This document shows, one piece after another, positions 31,101-43,100 of a stretch of DNA of 64,000 nucleotides; the first letter of the stretch is position 1, and each line of letters begins with the position of its first letter. The position numbers were made by a program, and so were the translations under genes. A model generated the notes under the pieces. The model saw only the letters and a list, made by a program, of their open reading frames with translations, did no database searches and was not told where the DNA came from. The DNA is from Hydractinia symbiolongicarpus (lineage: Eukaryota > Cnidaria > Hydrozoa > Anthoathecata > Hydractiniidae), in assembly GCF_029227915.1 (NCBI RefSeq), contig NC_079886.1, positions 18,390,501-18,454,500 on the forward strand. Reading direction: 5' to 3'.

Positions 31101-34100
31101 TGTAGATGACAGACTGAACTCTGCAATTTCCTTGTAGGGGGCACGTTCTTTTAACTCTGCAATTGCATGTTGGTGTATCGATTATTTGTTTTGAAGAAAC
31201 TTTTTTATTATGTGAATTAATGATGGACTTCACATTTTCTGTACAACTGTAGCTGACTTTAACGTTATTCTTATTGAAAACTTTTTGAAGGTTGTTTTCT
31301 TTTGTAAAGTGCTTCTTAATTAGTTTCAGAAAGGATCTCCCGACGTCGTTAACAACATTTTTGTTGAAGGGTGGGTTAAACCATATCACGTTTCGTTTCC
31401 TATTTCTGCCAATCCGATTGGGTTCCTTTTTATTGAAGGACAAGTTCAGGTTTTTGTATCCGCTTTTTCGGAGGGCTTCTTCGTATTCCGGTTTGGCTTG
31501 GTCAAAAACTTGTTCGTTTGACGAATTTTTGACAAGCCTATCGTTGATTGATATTGGTAGTTGTTTCAAAATATTTTTTGGATGGTTAGATAAAATGTGG
31601 ACGTATTGGAGCTGATCGTTTGGCTTTTTGTAGGGTTTGAAAGTTTCTGAATCCAAATCAAGTGTAACGTCGAGGAAGTCTACTCTTTTTAGGTTAGTTT
31701 GAATCTCGATGTCGAATCCGATCGTTTTGAAGGTTTCGATTATTTTTTTACGTTTGGTGTCTGTTGATCTACCTCTTGAGTTTCTTAATACTAATAATCC
31801 GTCATCACGGTATAAGCCGATGTCGTCTTTTCTCACGATTGAAGAGAGCTTTTGCAGAATAAGAATGCCAACTAACTCACAAATTTCGGCTCCATCAAAG
31901 CTTCCCATCGTAACGTCAAAACATCCATATATATCTTTTTTCTTCCATGGCTCTTCATTGAAAAACAAAAGTGACTTTCGGCAGTGTAAGATAGTTCTTA
32001 TTTCTTTGTCTGATATCGTAGTGTGTTCCTTTGCAAAGCGTAATGCCTCGTCTAGAATGTTGTTTGTAATTGATGGGTAAAATTCTTTGATATCAAGCTG
32101 GATGAAAGTACAGGTTTGTTTTTTGTGCAATGAAGAAAACCAATTCAATACCTGGTCGGTGTTTTTCCACTGGTTAACATGAAGTAAGTTTCGTAGGTCT
32201 GAATTAATTCGGTCCAAAATCGATTTGCTAATGGCACCAAGTTCACTTTTACATGGGTTTATAAGACGACAAGGATGTTTTTGATGAAAGTTTTCTTTGT
32301 GATCTTTCAAGGATATGAATGCAGGAGATTTTGCGAGTTTTTCAGCGCGATTGTCTATTTTGTAAGAAGATGCAATTTCTTTTGCTTCGGAGTTGATCGC
32401 TTTTTCGAGAAGGGGCGGTGCTTTTTTGTACGTTTTAGTGACGTTTTCTTTCAATAGCTTTTCGTGGAGGTCTGGTGCCATCGTGTAAATGTTTGAAGTC
32501 TTATCGGCAAAAACGTAAACCTTGTTTGATTTGCGAATGCTTGAAATGTCCTTTTTCAGTTTTCGTTGGAAGGTGTCATGTGTGTTACGAAATTCGATGT
32601 TTTCAAATAGCTCCAGTAAATCCGATTCGAAGTTTTCCAGTTCGGTGCAAGGTGGAGGAGTGTTCTTACTTTTAAATCCGAAGGTTTCTGCTTGTGGAAT
32701 TGTATTTCCGTCCCTGTTGTTAATCCAGTACATTTTCCAGCGCATACGTTTTATAACTGCTTCGATTTTATCGATTAATTTAGTCTTGTAAGAATTTTTA
32801 TCAGGAATCGGTATGTTCTTCAAGGAGTAAGCAAAGTTTATTTTCTCCATTGATGAAAGCAAAACAAAGTGCTCGACAAGATAAATCCAGGAGCTGTTTA
32901 TATTCAATACAGATGCGTAATGCTATCCTCAAAACAGTGCTCGACTATAACATTAAATCACAGGAGCCATATAACAAGGGTAATAAAGTAAACTGAGCTT
33001 TTACAGTACTCAGAGTTTCATGTATTCACTATACAATCCTCAGCTGTAAAATAAATTCAACTGATCTAAATTCCTATAAGTATAACAAAATTAATTGAGG
33101 CTGTAAAACGTGCAATAAAATCAGTAATTTACAATAAAAAAAGTGTCAAAATGTCATTATCAGTCTTTTGACTTATAATTGGCCAATAGGTATTTGTTCA
33201 TATGGCGGCATTTTGAAACGATCTCCGACCTTTTGTTTAAAAGTTCGTCTTTATTTTCGTAACTAAGGATTTCCAATTTCTCTTGCAGACAAAGTCAATG
33301 ATTTTTCACCGCGTGGGTAACTAGGGACCAGCTAGGACCAATTTGGGCAATTTTCTCAAATCCGTTTCGGAATGGACGGATTGATGACGTCATCAATAAA
33401 CCTTCAAACCCTAATATCTCTGCAACCGTTTGTCAAAAGTACATGTTCCTATACATTTTTTTGATCAGCGTTTTAAGATCTATATAAAAAAAGGCAACAG
33501 GTATACAAATTACTAAAATAATTTTTTTTGTTCTTTGACTGCTCTTTGCTGACGTCAGCTAAAATTTAAAACCATTATATCTCCTTAACGGTTCATCAAA
33601 AGGACATGATTATATACATTTTCTTCATCAGCGTTTTAACTTCTGCACAGTACAGGCAACAAATAAACTAAATTTTGTCAAAAATTTTTGTAATTGCACT
33701 GCTGACATCAGCAAAAAATCTAAAACAATCTATTTTTCCATTGCCTTTCTGCTTAAGTGGATTTCTCCACGGGCCTTATCGACTAGTATATAATATTGAT
33801 GTATAATATTAATAGTATTACATTGGGTTGCATCATCCTTTTTTCCAAATTTCATTTCTTTTTCTTTTTTGTAGACTGCTTGTGGATCTGCAACTAATGC
33901 GTTGATCTATGGTAGCGGACACCCACTAGGCGAGTTAGATGTCAGTGGTATCAAATCAAAAGTACAAGCAAACAAAAAACCTGAAAAAATTGAAAACACA
34001 AATATAAATATGTTTATATATGGAAAGAATGACCACACAAATGCACAACCAAGACGAAGGAACTCTAACATTTTTTCTCATGGAGAAAAGACATCAGCAG

Positions 34101-37100
34101 AGCTGCGAAAAAAGATTAGAGAAGTTAAAGAAAGAGGTAAGCTATTTGTAAAAGACTTTTTCAAAATTAATTTTCTTTTAACAAAAATTTGGATGTATAT
34201 TTTTTTTTTGGATATAGTGTAGCTAACTCAGCATGCGTATAGATATTTAAAGCCATTTTAGTACAGAAAGTCCTGTTTATGTGCATTGTCATGGTTAAAT
34301 GCTTCTTAATTTTTTATTTCTCTTAAATCTTGGTTTAAAACAAAATTTAAACATAACGTAATTGATTATATCATCGTACACAAGGTTATTTCTTTTTGAG
34401 TTATTTTAAAAATTTCCAGCTTTATAAAATTTTTGGTGAGAATTTAAAATCTTTATCCATTTTTTGTTTAAATTGTTTTTTAAAAAAACTTCAGCTCATC
34501 ATATAATAAAAATGTCTATTTCTACACAATATATGCTTACAAATTTTCTATTCCTTCTTGCGTGTGCATTCTGTGAATTAAAATTTTTGAAATTTAGTGA
34601 AAATAAGTTAAAGGAAAAAAAAAATGAAAAAAGAGGATTTTGCCATGTATTTAAAATTTAATACAGTACACTTGCCTAAAGTAGGAGACTCAAGTGGCCT
34701 TAAAAAATTTTTCACTGGGCGAATGTCTGATTTAGCTGAATCTCCCTCTAAGTAGAACTTTTCCAATAAAGGCATTCAATACCTTGTATCTTTTGGTAAC
34801 TGATTTTGATATTATTTTACCTTTTTTCCCAATTTCTTACACCCCTTCACATTTCATGACTTTTAGACAGCAGCAAAAGTTTATTTTTAACTCAGTTGGC
34901 AGAGTTTTTTTATTTTTCTTCATTTGATTTTTATCACGCAATATTCATTCATTTAGTTTCATTCATTTTTTTTGCATTGTTGTTCTACTTAACCAATGTT
35001 TTTTTGCTCAAGGTACTGCTAAAAAGGGTCCCCCTTTAATGAAAGTTCCACTTATCCAGGATCTCACTTAGCAAAATATTTTTGCTTGGATTTATTAATA
35101 AAGTTCAAATAACTTATCAATAGGCACCAGTGCAACTGTTTCGGGTAGTTTATGTATATCTCTATACAGTTTTGCATAATTGCACTGTATACCTAGGAAG
35201 GTAGCTAATTCCCACGTGTTGCATTACTTGGTGTTGATATAATGGATGAAAATTGTGACAGGCCAAAGGAAAATTAGATGTTTTTACCCTAAGTTGAGTT
35301 CCAAAGACCAAAAACGATTTGTAACATATAAAATGTCCAGCATTGTGACTGCTTTTGAAATTGAACTCCCATTCTTTTAGCTTGGGTTGATGCTTAATGA
35401 AACTATAATTATAAATTTCTTTTGATTCATTCCCACAGTTTACATATTGCTCAAAAAATCTATATGTGAGTTAATGTATTTGAACTCGATTATAAAAGCT
35501 ATTGGTTATATAATTTACTTATTAGCATATAATTCAAACATGAAAAGACACAGATAACAAGTTGATACAAGATGAGAACAGGAGCATATCTCATAGTTAT
35601 TGTAGCTTTCCCATATATCTCTTTTTCAAGAATCTATTAACATTTATCAAAGCAGCTTCATTCTTCACTTCCCTATGGATAGAATGTCTATTAACAAATA
35701 TATCTCCTTAGAGTTAGAAGAAGAATAAAACAATAATACTTTAAACTCACTGTTACTGATCAGCACTTTATAGTTTTGATGGCATTCTCTTAGTGTTTAT
35801 TGATTTTAAATTTCCACATTTTTTTGCTTTTCATATGCTTTTTAGAAAATCAAAAATTTTGTTTGCAACAAGTCTCTAAACGTGAGTAGACAGGTTTATT
35901 TTAGTTTAGATATTTCAGTTAGTTTGCAACTATAAACTTATTAGCAGCGTTAGTAGTTAAAAATGTTCACTTTTTTTGCTATACTCGTACCACTTCACTT
36001 ATGACAGTACATTGTCGACAATAAATTTTTGAAAATACACTCATTAATGCCCTTTACACTATGCCTTTTCAACATCAGGCTTTCGGCATCACACGTGATA
36101 TCATACTTTCGATATAGTCACTATTAAGATTGATGTATATAGAAACAGTCAGGAGTATTCGAAGCTAGATGTTAAAACAAAGTGATTAGATTTATGGCAA
36201 TACCCTCACATTTTTGCTTAGTATTAAACTGTTGTTGTTTGTAGAGAATGATTACAATGAATATTTACAACAGAAAGAATTACAAGCAAGAATAAGAGAC
36301 GAAGAAAAAAGAAAGGTATAGAAAAACTGGAAGTACACTATTAAAATTGCATTGATTTGTTGCATTAAACACATTCTGGATTTTTACATTTTGAAATTAG
36401 ATCTTATTCAATTGACCTGAGTGTCATATAACAAGTGAATATTTATATTCTACCTAAATTTACCTAAATATGTATTTTTGTGTAGGCCACCAAAAACGCC
36501 TTATTGTCTTATTGTCATGACAATTAGCATTATCGTAATAAAACAGGTAAAACATGGAACATGTTGACTTAAAGAAAGTGAGGTGATTGGGGTGCTAAAT
36601 TAATACATTAATTAGGGCCTTTTTGTTTAAATAAAACATTTACATATATTGTTTAGGATCTGGACATGTTGAGAACGTACAAGCAGCCCTGGGGTAAACC
36701 AGGTGGTGGTGCACCAACAGTAAGAAGAATAAAAAATTTTTAGTTAAACTTTGTCACCTGTTTACAATTCTTTCCATGTTGAACACATTTGTGCGTGTTT
36801 ATGTATAATCAAACCAACCTTTTATGTGCGCTTAATTGCAGCAGATTTATTGTTGCTCTTAAAGTTTGCGGAGTCAATTTCTAAGCCAATTTTTCAATTC
36901 TTTTTGTTTTATTTTCAATTTAGTCTGATACTCACCGTTCAAAGGAAATTCATCATTTGATTGATCACAAAGAGGTATACTGGATTTGTTTAAGCACTGG
37001 CATTATTTCCTCACTTAAAGCTATAGCAACAATCGATGATAAAAAATTTTGGCACCATTTTTGGACATTTTTCAGAGTTAGCAAAAACCATCAACTTAGC

Positions 37101-40100
37101 AGTCAGGAGTATGCCAAAATGCAACTTCTGGATATACGTATTGGTATACTAAGCAGTGTTAAGAAGAGCTAGTTGCACATACTAATGTGCCCAAGTTACG
37201 AAATAATCCACATCAGGTCACAAGAAGTCTTACTGCCGCAAACATTGCCAATTTAAATTTTGACAAGTTTAAATTCTGTAAAATTGATTTAGAAATATCT
37301 TCAGGGAATGGACTTATATTTTTTGTCACTTGTTGCACTCAGAAACGAGAGAATGTGTGTCTTTTTTGTAACTAGTAGGTAAATTTCCACCAGTATTTTT
37401 TCAACACTAAGCTTACTTTAAACTTAAATTGGATAAAGTTTATCAGGCTACATAACTGTAAATGCATCCCTGCCAGTTCCACACTAATCATTTAGGCTGA
37501 TATATACTACTGTTATTTTTTTCCTAGATAGTTTCTATAAGAAGTGGTCATGTTTTGTTGCTCCAACTCTCAGTAGTAGTACAGTCTGATATAAAAAATT
37601 GTGGTCTAAAAGTCTTGTGCAATTAAAACTTATACAATTAATGAAACACTTTGTTTCCCTGAGTATATGTATGTGTTTCAGTTAATATTGATTTCTAAAT
37701 TGTCACTAGCTATTATCTGGTTAAAACATTGTTCATATAATGTTTACGTTATAACAACGAATATGGCTATTAATTTAAACACGGAATAATATCATTTTAG
37801 TAATATCCTTGCTGTGTAAGTTTTACAAAACTTGCAACTCGTTTATCCACAAAGTTGTTTGTTTCCTTAAATAATTGTTTTGCTAGTGCTGTCATACTGC
37901 CATTATAAGTGTAGGTTTCCACACAGACTGGAGTTGAGAAAAAACTCTGGGCATTGGTTCTAAATATAGCAACAATTTTCAAGCATAAAAACCTTTTTTT
38001 TGTAGTCTTTTAATACTTTTTTTCACCACTTTTTCAAATGTTTTTGTTATAGTTTATAAACTGCTTTGACACTGTAATTTATAAAATCCAGCATTGGATG
38101 TCAAAAAAAAGAGAAATTGACATTGCGAAACGTTGATACAATATGTCTTTATTTTAGCAAGTGCTTCCCCTGGGAAAGCCTGGAGGTGGAGCTCCATTGA
38201 GATCTGATTCAGGATCTTTAAAAGCTGCTATAGGCTTGGATCCTGAAATTCAATTTCAAAAACGACACAGGGATCAAGTTCATAACGTCATCATGCCTGT
38301 AAGTGCCACCACAATGATTTTTATTTTTCTATATTTGTTATGTATAGGTAGTTTCTGTTTTTTTGGCTATTTTATTTCCTTGCGTAAAATTGATCATAAA
38401 AAGACTTTTTTTACAGTGTCCACTAGGGTGTTGATAGGTGTTCCGTGCTTATTCTAAATTTATACGAACCCCACACCAATTTTTCTTAACGTGTGCGTAT
38501 ATTTTTCAAAATATAACCAAAAGTTTTACAGCAAAAGGACAGCTAAATTTCACTTTTATTAAACCTATTCTTATTGTTGTTATGAGCGAAGGGGATATTA
38601 TTAACGTGGGTCGAAATTACATTATACAACATAGATTTGAAGCCTTTAACCTATGTTGTAATGTTATTTCGACCCCCTTATCAATATCCCCCCTAACTAT
38701 TTTAAGCTTCAGAATTCTGCCTCTTCCCTTTTATCAAGAAGTACTGTATACTAAGTACCTGAAAATACAGAGATGCATACATACTATAGGTCATATGAGG
38801 TTACATATTTCTAATCCGAAATTCCATTTTATGACAAGCTTTTAATACAGCTCTTTAAAATATTGTTTAATTATATTGTTCTATTTCCCGTTATAAATCT
38901 GAAATGCGTGTTTTTCTTGTAATTGATTCTTTATCCGCATGTATAGTCTTGCAGGATTGAAAATGGGATTTAAACTAAAACCTTTTTTCTAACTTGTATT
39001 TTTCATAGAGCAACAAGACTAAAAGAAACGATGAATATCTTACTGAGTTAGGTAAAAAGTCTTTATACATTTATGCCTACTCATGTGAAAGCTGTAAATG
39101 CTAACCACAGATTCCTATCAATACTGTGTACCTCATTTTTTTGTGGTTGTATTTCTCTTAAGATATATTGGCGCAAAAGACAAGGGAGCAACGAAATGTC
39201 ATTGTGAGAGACAAGGATTTGTCATCGGTATGGCTTTGTGAAGAAATGCCTGTTGGTTTATTTACAAATTTGTTCTAAATCATTGTGTTTTCTGATTAGT
39301 GTTGTTTCCTTTACTTCATTGCCTTTAAGAACCTGTACTTAAATAAAAATCGAATCCACGTTGGCCTCCAATTAGTATCTCTTTCACTAAGCACTGCACG
39401 TGCGAATTAGTAATGACCTAGGAATGTCGTTGGATTTCAATCAACTCATGGAGCTGGTTTCCACACCATAGAATCTTTATTGCAACAAATATCTGTATAT
39501 AAAACACTGCTGCTAAAAATATTAATTTTACCACTCATGTTTTTAAATAAAGAAAGTCTGTTGCCCTGTTACGCCAGGTATATTTTTTGAAGCAAAAAAC
39601 AAACTACATAGTTTTGTTAACATTTTGGCTCTTTAGACAATATATGATCCATTCGGCAGACCAGGCGCTGGCGCCCCGCTATATGATAACAACGGTATGT
39701 ATAGATTGGATGTTTTCACATTCACCTTTTTTTCTGGCAGATATTCAAAATGTCAAAAGGGGAATTTCCATTTAGGAAAAACAAAAGCAGCCCGTTCAAA
39801 AAAATTACTTAAAGACGTCCAGGGAGGTATGTAAAATATTCATTGTGACAAAAAATGGCTGATACAAGGATGATATTATGCAGTGCTGAGATATGACTAA
39901 TTACCAGATAGATAGTAGATTGTCTATTGCATATTAGGGCGTAATTTTATCATAAGGGTGTAACTCAATCTTTAGAGCGTAAATTTGAAATAGTAACCAT
40001 TTCATCTCAATTGTGCAGCTCATTAATTACCACAAAAAGAAAAAAAATTAACTGTATTTTTTAAAAAAGTTCTATACATTTTTTTACAAAAATATTATAA

Positions 40101-43100
40101 TTTTTGGTCAACATCAATAACCATTAAGATTTTCGTTTCCAAATATGGAATATATCTCTTACTAACTGCGCTTACACTAATCTATTTGTCTGTAACGGAC
40201 AAAGTTGAATATATTTTTCTTACAAAATGCTTACAAAAGAAACGCTTACAAAATGTCTCCAGTTCTGTCATCTAAAACATGTTTTCACGGTTTTTCGTTG
40301 TCTCAAAACTTGCCTTCCAAAACAAGTTGATTTCATATAAAAGACCTTTAAACGTTGTAGGAATATTATCATAAGTAAACCTGCATAGTAGCTTCTTAAC
40401 TACTGAAAAAATGATGGATTGAGTAAGACTTGAACCCACGATCCCTCGTTTTTCTCGCTGATGTTCAAGTTATACTGATATATCTCACATGTGCACCATG
40501 ACTCCTAAAATATTATCTATGGATGTTTTTATTTACTAAAAATGGTTTTCAAGATATAGGGTTTAAAAGTGTAGCTAATGATGCATAATTATGACATCAT
40601 CAACCAGCACTAAGACAAGTGACTAAAAATTATGGTAACTAAAGATTGAAATTCAAATGAAGTTTTTAAAACGCCAAACTATATGACAAAACATATTTAA
40701 CCCTATACGACTTTGTAAGACTATTAAATAACTGACGGCAACGATTTAGGAAAAAGTATAAAATAGTAAACAAAACACGAAAAATATGATTGTAAGCTTA
40801 GTAAAGTTGCTATAATTTTCTCCTAATTTGGAGATTTTAAGCCTGATAATTTTTTATAAAGTTTGTTTTTAAAAAAAGTGTTTAGTGTAAGATTTGACAT
40901 CTAACAATACCAGTTAAAGTTGTTAAACTTGTTTCGTATGCTACGTAATGTAATATTCTGGCACAACTATGACAAAAGCTGCACTAAAAGGCCTCTAATT
41001 ACTAAAGAGAGGGTACAAAAAATATTGGGATTGTCCATCTAAGGATTTGGTTGATGTGAGTCAGGCCTGCATAAAATGATCTGTTATTTGATTATGTGTA
41101 CTGTATGATTATTTACGACTTTTCAATTTCAGATACGTCGAAACATCAGCTAAAGGTGATTTTTACAGTTTTTACTTTTTTGTTTTATGAAAATATGAAG
41201 CTTTGAAGGACAGAAATTATGACACTTGATATTCTCATCGTAAAAGTGTTTGTGTAAATCGCGGTGTGTTGAGGGAGAAAAGCGTATTTCTACGAGAGGG
41301 ATAGTAAATAGCGAATTCGAAGTCGAACGCGCTGCGAAAAAGTTTTTAATTTCAACGAGAGGCAAAAAATAAGCGCTGAATTTAAAAAGCTAAACGTTTT
41401 TTTTAAATAAAATAAAGAGGTATTCAAAAGATAATACCAAATGATTGCCTTCTGATTGGTCAAAAAGTTTACAAAAAAAATTTCACCGCTAAAAAATAGG
41501 AACTGCTTTTAGCTACTTTTTGTACGGAGAAAATGTTTTAAAGTGATTAAAGCAAACAAAGCTAACTGCTCATGCTCAGATACATGAATTCCCTGCCGAA
41601 TTCGTCTCATTACTAACGAAAATTACAATGCTTTTTATGCATCGAACGAAATCATGCTTCTGCTGGAACTCCCATGAATTTAATGAAACTTTTAACAGAC
41701 TGGTAACATAAAATCAATGCAGCATAAAAGCATTTTGTGAAAATTTTTTTAGGATACCTCCTTACCATACGGAACACCTAGATTTAAAAGACCAATTGAA
41801 GATACGAATGAATTTCAGGTATACTCATTGTTAATCAACGTTGGCTGACAAAAGGCAATAAAAACTTATTTGCATAAATACAGATATGTTTAGATTCATA
41901 AAAAGTGTGTGTATGGAATTTTTTAATGTAATAATTTACAACTGGAAGCAGGCTTTGATTTGGTATATATGTTGTGAAAATGTTTCGCACAACAATGATT
42001 CTATGTTGCAGGGATTTGCAGCTGGTTTTGGAAAGGGCGGGGCTGGCGCACCTATTGTGGATAAAGATGGCAACGTTATTACTACGAAGAGACAAACGCT
42101 GGTGAGGTCAGATGATTCTGGTGAGCTGTTCCCTTTTTTATGTATATGTTTTAAACTGTTTGATTTTTCTCTTCATGTTAAAACACGGGTAGCTCCACCA
42201 TTACTTTTCTATTTTCCTAAAAAAGAAAAGAGAATTCCAACCATTTATTAATTGGTAAAAGAAGATGGTCAAAATAGACCCCTTTTGTGACATTGTGTTA
42301 TTTCAGTGGTTAATCTGTGATGATAATAGGTGTTCAACTTAAATTTATGTTATATGAGCATATCAAGTGAAGATCAACCTTTTTGAAGAAGTAAAAAATG
42401 CTTTGTTATTCTAGATTGATTTAATATTTAACATTTTACTGGTTCACCACACTATAAAACTTTGAAAGCTCGCAGTTTCCTTGTTATTTTGTGCACAGCC
42501 CTAAAATTTTGTTATGTCACTTTTGAAAAAAAATCCAAAACATGTTTTTTTGAAATGTCACACTATTTTTGACCATGTTCAAAATTATTTTTAAAAAAAT
42601 ACAGTTACGTTAAAATTTGGGTTTGCTATAACTTTAACCGTTATTCCAGATTTGCAGTTACGTCTAATCTGAATTTAGCAATTATAAAATGTGATGAAGA
42701 GCCGATTGACAACGCCAGTTACAGCCCGTGGGGAAGACACGGTGCTGGCGCACCTATACGCGATCAACAAGGAAATTTGGTGACACAAGTTGGTGGGAGG
42801 TGGAAAAGTGATCAAATAGTAAGTCACCTTTTTATTGTTCAGAATAAATAAGCCAGTCTATCCCGAAGTCGTATTTATGCCTTTGAAAGCTACATATTGG
42901 GTCTTTGTGCTGCTAGGGTATCTATATAACTGGATCACGTGATTCCGCAAATGATAAGGCAAGATGAATGCATACCTTTTCTTGGGAATTAGTCATGAAG
43001 CATTTTGCGTCTGTTACGTTTTTCGCTGTCAGAGCTATCGTGTTGAGATTTTAAATTCTTAGAACAACCTCCATGCGGGAACATGTGAGTGTCTATAAAA

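Larger units (their letters stand above)
30541..33295 (-). mobile_element. Penelope-like retroelement with direct pLTR repeats, in a CSPP1-like intron
   Basis: An intact ORF (32907 to 30730) encodes reverse transcriptase plus GIY-YIG endonuclease. The element is flanked by two 325-bp direct repeats, 30541-30865 and 32971-33295, with an exact offset of 2430 bp. I see a single difference between them (30776 T, 33206 C). Direct copies overlapping the ORF 3' end, a 5'-truncated copy upstream of a full unit, and GIY-YIG with RT are hallmarks of Penelope-like elements. Near-identity implies a recent insertion. It is antisense to the host gene. No target-site duplication is evident at the 30541 and 33295 edges; TATAATATTAAT occurs at 30527-30538 and 33802-33813, which would fit a larger composite insertion. 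Confidence 0.88.

Noticed and set aside
31292-32791. Plus-strand ORFs of up to 123 codons across the Penelope-like element
   Set aside because: They are antisense shadows of the intact RT/GIY-YIG ORF.
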